Shown: positions 52,020 through 61,798 of the stretch, piece by piece
Numbering within the stretch: position 1 is the first letter of the stretch
Layout: each line of letters opens with the position of its first letter
Assembly (NCBI RefSeq): GCF_032854445.1
Contig: NC_088295.1
Span: 8,436,501 to 8,500,500, forward strand
Length of the DNA: 64,000 bases
Origin: Liolophura sinensis
Taxonomy: Eukaryota; Mollusca; Polyplacophora; Chitonida; Chitonidae
Reading direction: 5' to 3'
The notes under the pieces: model-generated
What the model was told of the DNA's origin: nothing
What the model saw: the letters and a program-made list of their open reading frames with translations, nothing else
The model's database searches: none
Made by a program: the position numbers and the translations under genes

Positions 52020-52300
52020 TACTTACACGTAAGCGATAGAACCTGGGTTCAATCCCGAATCGACTGATGCCTTAACATCGGTAACCATTGTACCACATCG
52101 CTTGGTGCTCAGCGCAAGAGGAAGGGCCAGTGTAACTGGATGGCGAGTGTCTTCAGCATTGCTTTCTATAGTAAGGCATTACTGTAAGTACGAGTGAGTC
52201 GGCATTGGGTCCGGCCTGCTTTAAGAAGACACAATCGTGATCTGACCGAAATAATGCAGTAATTACGTTACACCCCAATCAAATAAGCAAACAAACGAAT
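52020..52300 (+). mobile_element. Second type of tRNA-derived SINE-like element (family C)
   Basis: Contains a good B box GGTTCAATCCC (52046-52056) and ends with ACACCCCAATCAAATAAGCA and AACAAACGA, a SINE-like tail similar in layout to family B but with a different body. Flanking duplications are not clear. Confidence 0.55.
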
Positions 52301-52707
52301 AGTTTCTGGGAGTTTACAGCCAATCTGACGTTCAAAAGCAAGGGCAGTTTTGGTGTTAAGAAAATAGTTAGCTGATATACGTACACCTATAACAGAACGT
52401 CGTTTTCTCCAGATATTTTATTCTATGGGAATGTCCAGAATTAACGGTTATAGACAATATTTCGACCTAAGTACGAAATGAACCGTGTGCTTGAGACATT
52501 CAATCCGCTACTGATAACTTTATCAGGTATCTAAAATGTAAAGTAGGCTACCGATGAAATTGTCGTCATCCAGTATCACAAATAACCCAGATACCTGTGA
52601 TTAGGCCTTCGAACTCCGAGATCGAACCAAACAGGATATACAGATGACATACACAGAGGCGGATGGTTCAGAAGCTAAAGGAGAAGATCCCGTGATTCAC
52701 TTCTAAA

Positions 52708-52764
52708 ATGTATTTTCTACAACTATTACTCGCCACTGCTTGTCTACTGACCGGGCAGATTGTG
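52708..52764 (+). CDS. SRCR-ZP gene exon 1, signal peptide
   Basis: ATG 52708 (context AAAATG) encodes MYFLQLLLATACLLTGQIV, a typical hydrophobic signal sequence, then donor GTAAGC at 52765, phase 0. No TATA box is evident upstream. Confidence 0.65.
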
Positions 52765-55700
52765 GTAAGCTTTTAATTAATGTTTGGCTTCTCCAAAAGC
52801 TTTGTATGTTAAATTTATAAAATGTAGGCTACTCTATCGCACATTGACATCATTTCGACAATGAAATGGAACAGTACTTTACAAAAATTATGGACAAAAT
52901 CACGTCTAAAAGCTACTAAATGCTCTCGCTGGTACACTATGGTTTCTAATGGGACTTGACACTTTCAACAGGATGTAGGTCGAGGGTTTTCTTTGCGCTC
53001 TGTCTGGTTTCCTTCAATCATAATGCTGGCCGCCGTCGTATATTTATTTATGTGATCAGAGGTTTACTCGGTTCTCATAAATATTTCACTTATACGAGGG
53101 CGGCCAGTATTATGGTTGGAGGAAGCCGAGTAGAAACCCAAGACCGTCCGCATGCTGCTCACAGACCTTCTGACGTACTTCGAAAGAGGAAGCCAGTCGC
53201 CGTCATAAAAGTGAAATATTCTTGAATACGGCGTAAACTTCCCATCAAATAAGTAAATAAATACAACAGGATGCACCGCGTAGGCAGAATTGTATCGATA
53301 CACGCCTGTCGCGACGAGGGTTTAAACCTCTGAGTAGTGTTGTATATCAGCTCGGCCAGTGCTGCTGCATGACTGAATACATATTAGCCAGTTACTGGTC
53401 CTGTAGACGTCAGCCTTTTACTGCTACATGTCGTCATCGGCCGATTACCGGCTTGTGTAGACATCGTCCTGTTACTGGAACACGTAGACATCCATCAGTC
53501 GGTTACTGGTGCATGTAGACATCATGTGGTTACTAGTACATCTAGACATCTATTGGCACGTGTGGACATCGATCGATTACTGGCACGTGTAGACATCAGC
53601 CGATTACTCGCACATGTCGACATCGGCCGATTATCGGTACTTGTAGACATCGGTCTATTACTGGGACATGTATACTTGTGTTTCGAGTTTATAGTTTTTC
53701 TATAATACACCGTAAAATAACCTGCCCAAGGATTAGAGAGGTTCCTCGTCGTTATATATCAGTTGTTCAACAGGTATTTCGTGTCAACAATAAATGTTAG
53801 TAACAAATCCCAAATCAATACCACCCCACATTAAGTTTTAAACATCAGACTCACAGTATGGTACTTTTTTCGTTGCAGGCACCATTCCTGGTTGGCGATT
53901 CCAGGTCAGGTAACGGATAACATAGGCTTATACATGTATAGTTAGTTTAAGAATATTTATGTGAATTACAAAAGAAAGTGATGCTCACTCAACACAAACG
54001 TTTTGTAACATGTAGCCTACACCTGACGACAATCATCAGAAATTATGGACGTGAAAATTAATTCATCATAGTTTGATAACAGCGGTATACAAACGAACAT
54101 GTGTCATACAACTCTTACCAGTACATAGACACGTTACTCCTCTACTCCGATCTCATCTCACGCCATCAATCGGTGCACACCATAGCGTGATCATATTATA
54201 GTTAGAGAAGCCTGCCACAATCACAGATAACAACGTCAAAATCAGTGATCACAACAGTGAGGTCATATTGCAGTCAGGGTAGTCTACCTTAATCACATAT
54301 CACACCATCTGCCGGTGGTCATGATAGTGTGGTTGTATTACAGTCAGAGTAGTCTACCCTAATCACATATCACACCATCAACCGGTGCTCACCATCGTGT
54401 GGTCATATTACAGTCAGAGTAGTCTACCCTAATCACATATCACACCATCAACCGGTGCTCACCATCGTGTGGTCATGTTACAGTGAGAGCAGTCTACCCC
54501 AGTCACATATCACACCATCAACCAATGCTCACCATAGCGTACCCATATTACAGTCAGGGTAGACTGCCCTAATCACATATCACACCATCAACCGGTGCTC
54601 ACCATTGTGTAGTCATATTACAGTGAGAGTAGTCTACCCTAATCACATATCAAACCATCAACCGGTGCTCACCATCTTGTGGTTATGTTACAGCCAGAGC
54701 AGACTACCCTAATCACATATCACACCATCAACCGGTGCTCACCATCGTGTGGTCATATTACACTCAGAGCAGTCTACCCTAATTACACATCATACCATCA
54801 ATTTTACTTGACTAACCTCCCTTGACCTTATTTCATATCATAAAGCGGTGCGCAACAACCCACGGCCTTGAGTGAATTCCTGCACCAAGTGCACGTCTTA
54901 CTGTGAACCGGTTCTCAGAAATGCACTGCTTTTATTGCACTAGTTTGCCATAATCTTATTTCACATCATGGACCGGTACGCAACAACCGATTGCCACATC
55001 ATGGACCGGTACGCAACAACCAATGACCACATCATGGACCGGTACGCAACAACCGATGGCCACATTACTTGACTGTCTTTAATATCATCATTCATTCCAT
55101 TTCATGAACCGGCACGGGTCGCCGTCGTATAAGTAAAATATTCTTGAGTACGGCGTAAAACACCAATAAATAAATAAATAAATGAACCGTTACGTATAGT
55201 ACTACACCACTGGAATAAAAGTAACCAAATCGCATTGCATTCCTTCGTTGCTCGCATGTACGGCGTTTATGCATAATAACTGGAGAAACCGGTGCATCTC
55301 TATGCCCAATGACCATTGTCTTTAATGGTTGGTGACGTAACATTGAGATGTAAAACGAAAATTTGCCTTTCTTGATGGATATTTACATATATAGTGTCGA
55401 AGAGAAAATTTTATGGCCATTAAGGTACTGACACGTATACAGGTAAGTATTTATATCATAGCGGTGTCTCCATCATGACAATTTATATAAATACAAAGTA
55501 TGGGTAAGAGAACCGTTTACCTATCACGCACTTAGCCGATAAATCTGGAAACACAAATCCTTGCTATGACAACCGAATGCCTATCTATAGACCGTTGAGG
55601 TAGGAGACATAAAGCACTAGTATGAGCACAGACGTGTTCCCAACAAGAATGTGACTATTACGACAGTCATTACATTACGGTTTTTTTCCATCCCTTGAAA

Positions 55701-58700
55701 CTTTATCATCTTTAGTCTTACGCAAATTATTTGTGATTCTGGATACATTCAACAATGTATAACATTTTCGTAGTAAAACGAGCTTCCTGATCAGTTAAGC
55801 TGCATGAGCTTCATCAAAGGCATTGGTTCATTTCACTTTCCATTTACCAGAAGCTTAACAATGAAAATGAATGAATCAGAGAAAGGATGCCTTTTAGGTC
55901 CGTACGTTTCAAGAGTAAGGCTGGTTGACGGAGAGGGGCCATGGCAGGGACGCCTGGAGGTGTACTCTCAAGGACAGTGGGGGGCAGTCTGTGACACGAA
56001 CTGGGACGATTCGGATGCTCGTGTTGTCTGTACGATGTTACGGTACAGGTAAGCCAATCACAAACATAAAAGATAGAATCTCACTTTGTGTATGTAATTT
56101 GCTGGGCTAGTGTACGTGTAGATTAGTAGACCTACTAATAAATGCCAGCAATAATCCTCATCTGCCCACTTTGAAATAATAAGAAGTAGTCAAACCAAGT
56201 GTAATATTTTCCCGTATCTATCCCAAAAGCAATTAAAGCGTCTTCCACACGCTGCATTTCGACTCAATGAGGTATTCATGTTGACAGCCCAGAGCATGCC
56301 AAGGGCCACCCGTCTTCGATGTTCGGAACCAGCCTTGGGTTGCCGTTCCTGTTGGGAGACGTGAGTTGCACTGGTAATGAACAGAGCCTGTCACAGTGCC
56401 GACTTACCTCCCCTGTCTCTGGCAACTGCAGATACAGAGATGTCGGCGTGGACTGCTTTCACCCGGGCTACATGAGTGGCTATCAAACAACAGGTCAGAG
56501 ATAGCCCCGCCTTCTCTCCTCGATATCTGTTTGCTTGTTTCTTTCTTTTTTGTTTGTTTTTTTCAAAAGCGTTTTATTACATTATTAACGGTTTCCTGAA
56601 ATTTATATGCATACACGAGATATTATGTCATTTAAAACACATTTAAATTAACCTTTTCAATTTAGGCCTATATCAAAAAATATTAGGATATGGAAAGGGA
56701 ATGATTTACCATACGGTACTGTCATATTTTCGGATGGTCTCGTGTTCAAACCCAGCTCAAGTTGGTTTATCTGGGCCATTTGGGTTTGTCTGGCAAAGGA
56801 TCTGGATCTTCCTCGGCCTATGCTGTCATGTTCCTCTCATAAACCCGAGTCATATAAGAGTCTTCAGTGTAAAACACAAGTGGGATAAATAAATAAATCA
56901 ATAAATCATGAAACTCGCGAGCTATAAAAACAAGCAAATAAATGAAATTATTTTACTCTTTCTGCACAGTGGACATGATGAAGACTACTTCAGACCCGGA
57001 AAGTAAGTCTTGTTGTGTTCTAAGTGTAATCTTTGCGCCAACTTCGGAAAGTAACGCTTGTCGTGTTCGTAGTATATCCGAAGTTCTGAGAGTAGGCTTT
57101 GTTGTATTCTATTATGTGTAGCTTATACTCCAAGTTCGGAAAGTAAGTCTTGTTGTATTCTAAGTGTAGCTTATATTTCAGGTCAGGGGAGTATGTCTTG
57201 TTGCCTTCTGAGTGTACAGGCCCACTTCAGGCCCAGAGAGTATGTGTTGTTGTGCTCTGAGTGTACAGGCCAACTCCTAGTTCATAAAGCAATGAAGTCT
57301 GGTGTTCTAAGTTCAAAAAGTAAGCCCTGTTGTGTTCCACGCGTATACTCCAAGTTCGAAAAGTACGCCTTGTTGTGTTCCACATGTACACTCCACGTTC
57401 GAATAGTAAGCCTTGTTGAGTTCCGAGTGTATACTACAAGTACAATTAGTAAGCCTTGTTGTGTTCCACGTGTATACTCCAGTTCGAAAAGTAAGCCTTG
57501 TTGTGTTCCACGCGTATATTCCAGTTCGAAAAGAAAGCCTTCTTGTGTTCCACGTGTATACTCCACTTCAAATAGTAAGCCTTGATGTGTTCCACGTGTA
57601 TACTCCAAGTTCGAAAAGTAAGCCCTGTTGTGTTCCACGTGTATATTCCAAGTTCGAAAAGTAAGCCTTGTTTCGTTCCATGTGTACACTCCAAGTTCGA
57701 AAAGTAAGCTTTGTTGTGTTCCACGTGTACATTCCAAGTTCGAAAAGTGTTGTGTTCCACGTTTATACTCCAAGTTCGAAAAGTAAGCCCTGTTGTGTTC
57801 CACGTGTATATTCCAAGTTCGAAAAGTAAGCCTTGTTTCGTTCCATGTGTACACTCCAAGTTCGAAAAGTAAGCTTTGTTGTGTTCCACATGTACATTCC
57901 AAGTTCGAAAAGTGTTGTGTTCCACGTTTATATTCCAAGTTCGAAAAGTAAGTCTTGTTGTGTTCCACGTGTATATTCCAAGTTCGAAAAGTAAGTCTTG
58001 TTGTGTTCCACGTGTATATTCCAAGTTCGAAAAGTAAGTCTTGTTGTGTGTAGGCTGTTTTGATGGATATCATGGCACCATGAACAGGCTACAGCTGTAT
58101 TCCTTACCTTTCACATTTGTACAATTGTATTTTCGAATACTGAATTGGAATACCGTGTACTACTTTAACAATATGTAACATTAAACTTAACCATACACTG
58201 TGTTTTCTCTAAATTTAATTTCTTATGCGGCATTTGCTCTCACTGCCAATCAGTAGGGCCTGTCGCATATTTGCATGTTGTAGGGAAAGGCCAAAGTATA
58301 AAAGAATGTAACACTTGATAACACATATATCTGATGTTCTCGTCATACTATCAGTACATTAAAATTATCTTGTGGATAATATATATGCCCAGCCCCTTTC
58401 ACAGCACATGATACATCGCTTCATAATTTTTATTACCACCATAATAAAGTCTCATTACTGCAGCGCCTCAGTGTTTTCTTAGCACTATAGTAGGGTAGTA
58501 TTTTTGTCATAAGCAGCATTGCAGTTGCATTACTGTATCATTTCACAGCTTCGCATAATAGAGCCATGGCCAGGTGTATGGTGCACTCGACCGTATGGTA
58601 CAATAACGGCTACACTTGAATTCCTCGTTATAATTCATCTAATTGTTCTGTCTAATTAGGACAACTCGCCAGTGCCATGTCCGTCACTTGTGATGATCGG

Positions 58701-61700
58701 GCCTTCAATGTGACAGTGGACACACGGATGTTGGATGTTGGCACCAGTAGGGCAGGTCGTTACAACCATATCACTCTGGGTACCAGTGCCTGCACTGGTC
58801 ACATGGAAGGGGATCTCCTTGTCATACATGCTTTAATCGCAAAATGTATTCCTGTGGTCCAGGTTAGTCATTGTTACCTTGTGATAATTGCCATGATGGA
58901 TAAGGGAGCGGCTGGTGACCGCGTGTTCAAGGTGCTTACTTTCAATCAGTCAGTCATGTAATTTTTAGTGGAAAAGCCACATGGGTTACACTGTCAAACA
59001 CTTTCTAATGTGTCCTAGCATAATTTGCTCCGCCTCGGGTACCTTGTCTAAAATGAACTCTTTTGCGTTGAAAAAGACTCTGGGATGAAAATAGTGTGAA
59101 AACTTTTGGGAACAATGATGTTCCGGTAATGCAAAAATGCGAGTTTTTCACAACTACCACTGACAGTTGTGGATACAGATGTTTGCTTTATGCTTCTTAT
59201 GCGACTACGACACCTTAGAAATCTTTTCACGCTGTAACTTTCGTGGCTGTTCCACTTGAATAAGAGTTACATATTTATAACTATCATTAGAAACAAGAGT
59301 TCAATCCCATTATCGGAAAGGTAATTCTCAAGATTCCCATGTTTCTGTTGCTCCCCTGAGGCTGTCGTGACATGCAGCGTTCAACGACACTCTCGTGTGT
59401 GTTCTTACCAGGGGTGCCCTAGAGACCGCTCACAGGCTTTTCACCAATTAATATGCATGATCTATATTGCACACGTGGAGCTCCTCAGTGTCTTGCCAAA
59501 GGCTGGTGGTTTACTCTGGGCACTCCTGTTTCCTCCACAGCTACATGTAGCAGAGAACGATAGCTATTGGATTCAACCATTTTATATATGTATGTTTTTT
59601 TTTATCTTGCACAAACCCCATATGTACTTTGCCTTTGGTGAATTTTACAAACAGTCCTTTTTGCTTCTTGCAGCCACCTTGATGCCTTGAATTGTTAGTT
59701 TCGTATTCTCTTTTCATTGGATTTTATTGTGACGACTTTTCCCGTAATGTTATGTACAGGAAACCTCAACAATGGTCTACTACAGTGGAAAACTCCGTAT
59801 TTATCACAAAGAGGAGAGTGGCATAACGAGAGACCACGTGACGGAAGTGGAGGTGGAATGTACCCTTCACAGAGAGCTGACCATCAATGGTAGTTACGTC
59901 ATCAAAGAAGGGATGAAACCCCGTATAATACAAGCACAAGCAGAATTCAACACCACTATGGAGTTTTACCAAGACAAGTTCTTCTACCGCCGTATCACCG
60001 GCTGGCCGCATGCTGTTGGCTTAGACCAGATCGTGTATGTACAGTTATCTATTGATTCCGCGGACCCCAACCTCAGCCTGACCGTGGAGTCCTGCGACGC
60101 CCACGACAAGACGAATACCCAGTCCTACCAACTCATCGAGGATAGGTATAATTCCTATTCATGACTTAATGGTGTGCCATTAACATACAAATCTGTTATA
60201 TGGGGATACACATATAACATACAAATCTGTTATATGGGTATATATATATATATATATAACATACAAATCTGTTATATGGGGATACATATATGCCTGGTGT
60301 TTTCATTCATTTACATACATGTAGTTGGTATCCCCGTGCATACGAATGATGACCGCAGATACACTGCCGCTGTCCTATTCACAGGTCTGCCAACTATACA
60401 TGCTACGTGTATGTATAAGCAAGGCTGTTGTCGCCCTTTGGGGTATAGTGTGAGGGATTTTCTAGTTAGATAATTACATAATTACATGATATTGGCACAG
60501 CACTAAGAACGTGTTGCTGATCAACCAGTTTCTTATCAGTCCATAACGTAAGTGTAAACTATTGATATAGGCCTATGATACATGGGTTTTTGCTTATTTA
60601 TGGTGAAAACACAAACTACCGTTGTAACAATTTATGGAATATGATTTATACCAATACGTCATACACGGGGTGTTTTTCCTTTGTATACACGTAGGTGTCC
60701 TGTCGACGAAACGACCACCATTCTCCCGTCTGGTAAAGATTTCGCACGTTTCAAGTTCTCGTCGTTTCAGTTCATCGGCGAGGCTCCTGAAGTCTACCTG
60801 GACTGTGACGTGATGGTGTGTGAGCCCCATGACCCGGCCCCAAACTGCCAGCAACGCTGGTGCAGTACTTGGGAAGGAAATGTCACCGTGGCCACCATGG
60901 CCACCATGGCCAAACGATCCAGACCTTCCTCAGAATACAAGAGACGATATTTTCACTTGACAGCAGGCCCGTTCCTCATCCCAGCTAAACATTCTGTCAA
61001 CAATACAAAGAGAGGCCATCAGAAAGGTAAACGTGCTACATCTATGTTAAATGTCAGTTCTACTTGATGTGATAGATTTGTACATGACTTACCGTTACTT
61101 TCAGTGTTATATTTCCATCACATATGATAAATAAACATTGGCTCACACGGATTCAGGATGCAAACACAACTATAATATTGCTCCGTCGCCCGAAGGTGAT
61201 GGGGCGATCATACGACTCCTAGTATTGGTCCATCGCCTTGCAGTGTCCATTCATAGGGCCTGTCGTTCCATCGCGCGACGACCCTAGCCGGCTTCCATAA
61301 GTTCGCGAAAGGCACATGATACAAGCAGGTGGGATGTAATACCATGAGGAACTGGATTCACCTGTATCAGGATGGCACAGGAAACAACAATTAGGACCTA
61401 CATCAGTGATACTTTTGTGGGTGTCACGTCAGGTGTCTTCGGCATGATACTTCACTGGCGCCCAACACATGTGTCTAATGAAGACACATTCTATGTACAA
61501 ACACGTAATGAGTCATATGAAAATTGTCAAGTTCGACGTAAAACCCCACGCACGCACGCAAGCAAGCACGCACACACGCAAACAAGCACGCACATATGGC
61601 CATTATCCATGCGCATTTATGGTTACAGGACTTCTACTAGACGTTGCTCCACCAAACAAGCCCGAAGAGAAATCCACAGAAGGGGTAAAGATCCCGCCTC

Positions 61701-61798
61701 TCCTGGTGCTGATGTGTGTCGTGCTTGCTACCCTGACCCTGGTGGGTATCGGGCTCTACCTGAGGAAGAAGGTTAGCGGCCCAGTACACGTCATCTAA
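52708..61798 (+). CDS. SRCR-ZP domain membrane protein, whole gene
   Basis: Nine coding exons: 52708-52764, 53879-53909, 55898-56048, 56288-56493, 56970-57002, 58660-58862, 59760-60145, 60695-61026 and 61629-61798. They join in consistent phase (0,1,2,1,1,0,2,1) into 1569 nt, 522 aa plus stop. Layout: signal peptide (1-19 or so), one SRCR domain (about 33-142) with six Cys, a ZP module (about 166-425) with ZP-N Cys170 onward and a Cys-rich ZP-C, basic clusters (AKRSR, YKRR), a helix at about 489-511 and an 11-residue tail. Several N-glycosylation sequons. ZP modules polymerise into extracellular filaments and SRCR domains bind ligands. The combination recalls DMBT1/hensin-type proteins, but with a single SRCR and no CUB. 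Function (epithelial matrix, gamete coat or mucosal defence) cannot be chosen from sequence. The exact start exon is the least certain part. Confidence 0.88.
52975..53262. mobile_element. Nested family B SINEs (minus copy inside plus copy)
   Basis: 52975-53039 reads as the plus-strand body up to GGCCGCCGTCGTATA. 53040-53196 is a minus-strand copy starting with its TTTA tail. 53197-53262 resumes the plus element (CGCCGTCATAAAAGTGAAAT, GGCGTAAA, tail). The repeated CGCCGTCRTA at both joins is the likely target-site duplication. Located in intron 1 of the SRCR-ZP gene. Confidence 0.75.
53389..53671. repeat. 27-bp minisatellite in intron 1
   Basis: About ten units of the form GTAGACATCGGCCGATTACT plus GGCACAT. 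A 27-bp period keeps frame, which produces a minus-strand frame of RPMSTxASN repeats that is not a gene. Units are well diverged. Confidence 0.85.
53879..53909 (+). CDS. SRCR-ZP gene exon 2 (31 nt)
   Basis: Acceptor TTCGTTGCAG, donor GTAACG at 53910. Encodes APFLVGDSRS plus one base, phase 0 to 1, bridging the signal peptide and SRCR domain. Chosen because it is the only phase-compatible link I found. Small size keeps confidence modest. Confidence 0.5.
54151..54805. repeat. 70-bp minisatellite in intron 2, about 9 units
   Basis: AATCACATAT recurs at 54291, 54361 and 54431, then every 70 bp to 54781 with small changes. Each unit contains CACACCATCAACCGGTGCTC, ACCATCGTGTGGTCATATTA and CAGTCAGAGTAGTCTACCCT. 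The inner units are about 90-95% alike and the outer ones more diverged. Confidence 0.93.
54962..55060. repeat. 33-bp tandem repeat, 3 units
   Basis: CACATCATGGACCGGTACGC starts at 54962, 54995 and 55028, each followed by AACAACC. Related single pieces (GCGGTGCGCAACAACC near 54845; ATGAACCGGCACG near 55104) flank it. Intron 2. Confidence 0.9.
55117..55184 (+). mobile_element. Family B SINE 3' tail fragment
   Basis: Contains CGCCGTCGTATAAGTAAAAT, GAGTACGGCGTAAAACACCA and AATAAATAAATAAAT. Severely 5' truncated. Intron 2. Confidence 0.85.
55898..56048 (+). CDS. SRCR-ZP gene exon 3, SRCR first half
   Basis: Acceptor TGCCTTTTAG, donor GTAAGC, phase 1 to 2. Encodes GPYVSRVRLVDGEGPWQGRL, then EVYSQGQWGAVCDTNWDDSD and ARVVCTMLRY. 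The VRLV.G....GR.EV....WG.VCD..W...DA.VVC pattern is a textbook SRCR start. The first methionine of the long open frame (55804) lies in the intron and is not used. Confidence 0.93.
56288..56493 (+). CDS. SRCR-ZP gene exon 4, SRCR second half
   Basis: Acceptor TTGACAG, donor GTCAGA, phase 2 to 1. Encodes LLGDVSCTGNEQSLSQCRLT and then C..RDVGVDC, the canonical SRCR end. Six Cys over exons 3-4 and a two-exon domain both fit group A SRCR (group B has eight Cys and one exon). The domain is followed by a Gly/Tyr/Thr linker. Confidence 0.93.
56700..56910 (+). mobile_element. Diverged tRNA-derived SINE in intron 4
   Basis: B-box-like GTGTTCAAACCC at 56742-56753, followed by a body ending CAGTGTAAAACACAAG and an ATAAATAAATCAATAAAT tail. 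Same plan as family B but low identity. Confidence 0.55.
56970..57002 (+). CDS. SRCR-ZP gene exon 5 (33 nt linker)
   Basis: Acceptor TTCTGCACAG, donor GTAAGT at 57003, phase 1 to 1. Encodes VDMMKTTSDPE, a linker between SRCR and ZP. Skipping or repeating this 33-nt exon keeps the frame. Its 3' end and donor are the founder of the 43-bp array in the next intron. Confidence 0.65.
57003..58055. repeat. 43-bp minisatellite built from the exon 5 donor
   Basis: About 23 units. The first six, to about 57290, are 41-51 bp apart and diverged. The rest have a 43-bp period (GTAAGT at 57948, 57991 and 58034). The typical unit is AAGTTCGAAAAGTAAGCCTT, GTTGTGTTCC, ACGTGTATATTCC. The 18 nt GTAAGTCTTGTTGTGTTC at the exon 5 donor (57003-57020) recurs exactly in the array. 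A 36-bp unit lacking AAGCCTT ends a four-unit block that repeats every 165 bp. The 263-aa minus-strand frame 57282-58073 is a by-product of a stop-free 43-bp unit read in three frames. Confidence 0.92.
58056..58659 (+). other. Rest of intron 5
   Basis: AT-rich, with no exon, repeat or mobile element recognised. Confidence 0.5.
58660..58862 (+). CDS. SRCR-ZP gene exon 6, ZP-N first half
   Basis: Acceptor TCTAATTAG, donor GTTAGT, phase 1 to 0. Encodes SAMSVTCDDRAFNVTVDTRM then LDVG..., ITLGTSACTGHMEG and AKCIPVVQ. V.C......V.V........ITLG...C is the start of ZP-N. The first three ZP-N Cys are here, with one sequon (NVT). Confidence 0.88.
58863..59759 (+). other. Intron 6
   Basis: 0.9 kb. Carries a family D repeat piece at about 59470-59550 (CTTGCCAAAGGCTGGTGGTT). 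The short open frames on both strands have no domains. Confidence 0.5.
59760..60145 (+). CDS. SRCR-ZP gene exon 7, ZP-N end, linker and ZP-C start
   Basis: Acceptor ATGTACAG, donor GTATAA, phase 0 to 2. 128 codons including VEVECTLHRE (fourth ZP-N Cys), ELTINGSYVIKEG, the MEFYQDKFFYRRI stretch, LDQIVYVQLSIDSADPNLSL and TVESCDAHDKTNTQSYQLIE. The VYVQLSI and ESC pieces are typical of ZP-C entry. Several sequons (NGS, NTT, NLS). Confidence 0.9.
60181..60290. repeat. Three direct repeats with (TA)n in intron 7
   Basis: TAACATACAAATCTGTTATA plus TGGG starts near 60181, 60215 and 60257, with a (TA) tract before the third. Confidence 0.9.
60695..61026 (+). CDS. SRCR-ZP gene exon 8, ZP-C end and basic linker
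   Basis: Acceptor ACACGTAG, donor GTAAAC, phase 2 to 1. Encodes RCPVDETTTILPSGKDFARF, KFSSFQFIGEAPEVYLDCDV and MVCEPHDPAPNCQQRWC, the C...F.F..F.F.....VYL.C...C.......C...C signature of ZP-C. Then come a double ATMA repeat, AKRSRPSSEYKRR and HLTAGPFL. Proteolytic release before the membrane anchor, usual in ZP proteins, could occur at the basic clusters, but no perfect RXKR is seen. Confidence 0.92.
61027..61628 (+). other. Intron 8
   Basis: Contains a family A repeat (61408-61552) and an (ACGC/AAGC)n tract at about 61553-61601. The open frames crossing into exon 9 are shadows. Confidence 0.6.
61408..61552 (+). repeat. Dispersed repeat family A, nearly full copy
   Basis: Contains GGTGTCTTCGGCATGATACT, TCACTGGCGCC, TCTAATGAAGACAC, CATATGAAAATTGTCAAGTT and CGACGTAAAACCCC in the same order as the copy at 2797. 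Confidence 0.7.
61629..61798 (+). CDS. SRCR-ZP gene exon 9, transmembrane segment and tail
   Basis: Acceptor TGGTTACAG, phase 1 start. Encodes GLLLDVAPPNKPEEKSTEGV, K, then the helix IPPLLVLMCVVLATLTLVGI GLYL, RKK stop-transfer charges and tail VSGPVHVI, with TAA at 61796-61798. A type I membrane topology is inferred. Confidence 0.9.

Noticed and set aside
53522-53710. Minus-strand repeat peptide RPMSTxASN
   Set aside because: By-product of a 27-bp minisatellite whose period is a multiple of three.
55804-55897. Upstream extension of the SRCR open frame, starting MSFIKGIGSF
   Set aside because: Separated from the SRCR exon by a good acceptor (TGCCTTTTAG at 55897). A signal-peptide exon with matching phase exists upstream, so this part is intron.
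57282-58073. 263-aa minus-strand open frame with internal repeats (YTWNTT, LTFRTWN)
   Set aside because: It is the 43-bp minisatellite read in all three frames because the unit has no stop on that strand. No start context, and it lies in an intron of a + strand gene.
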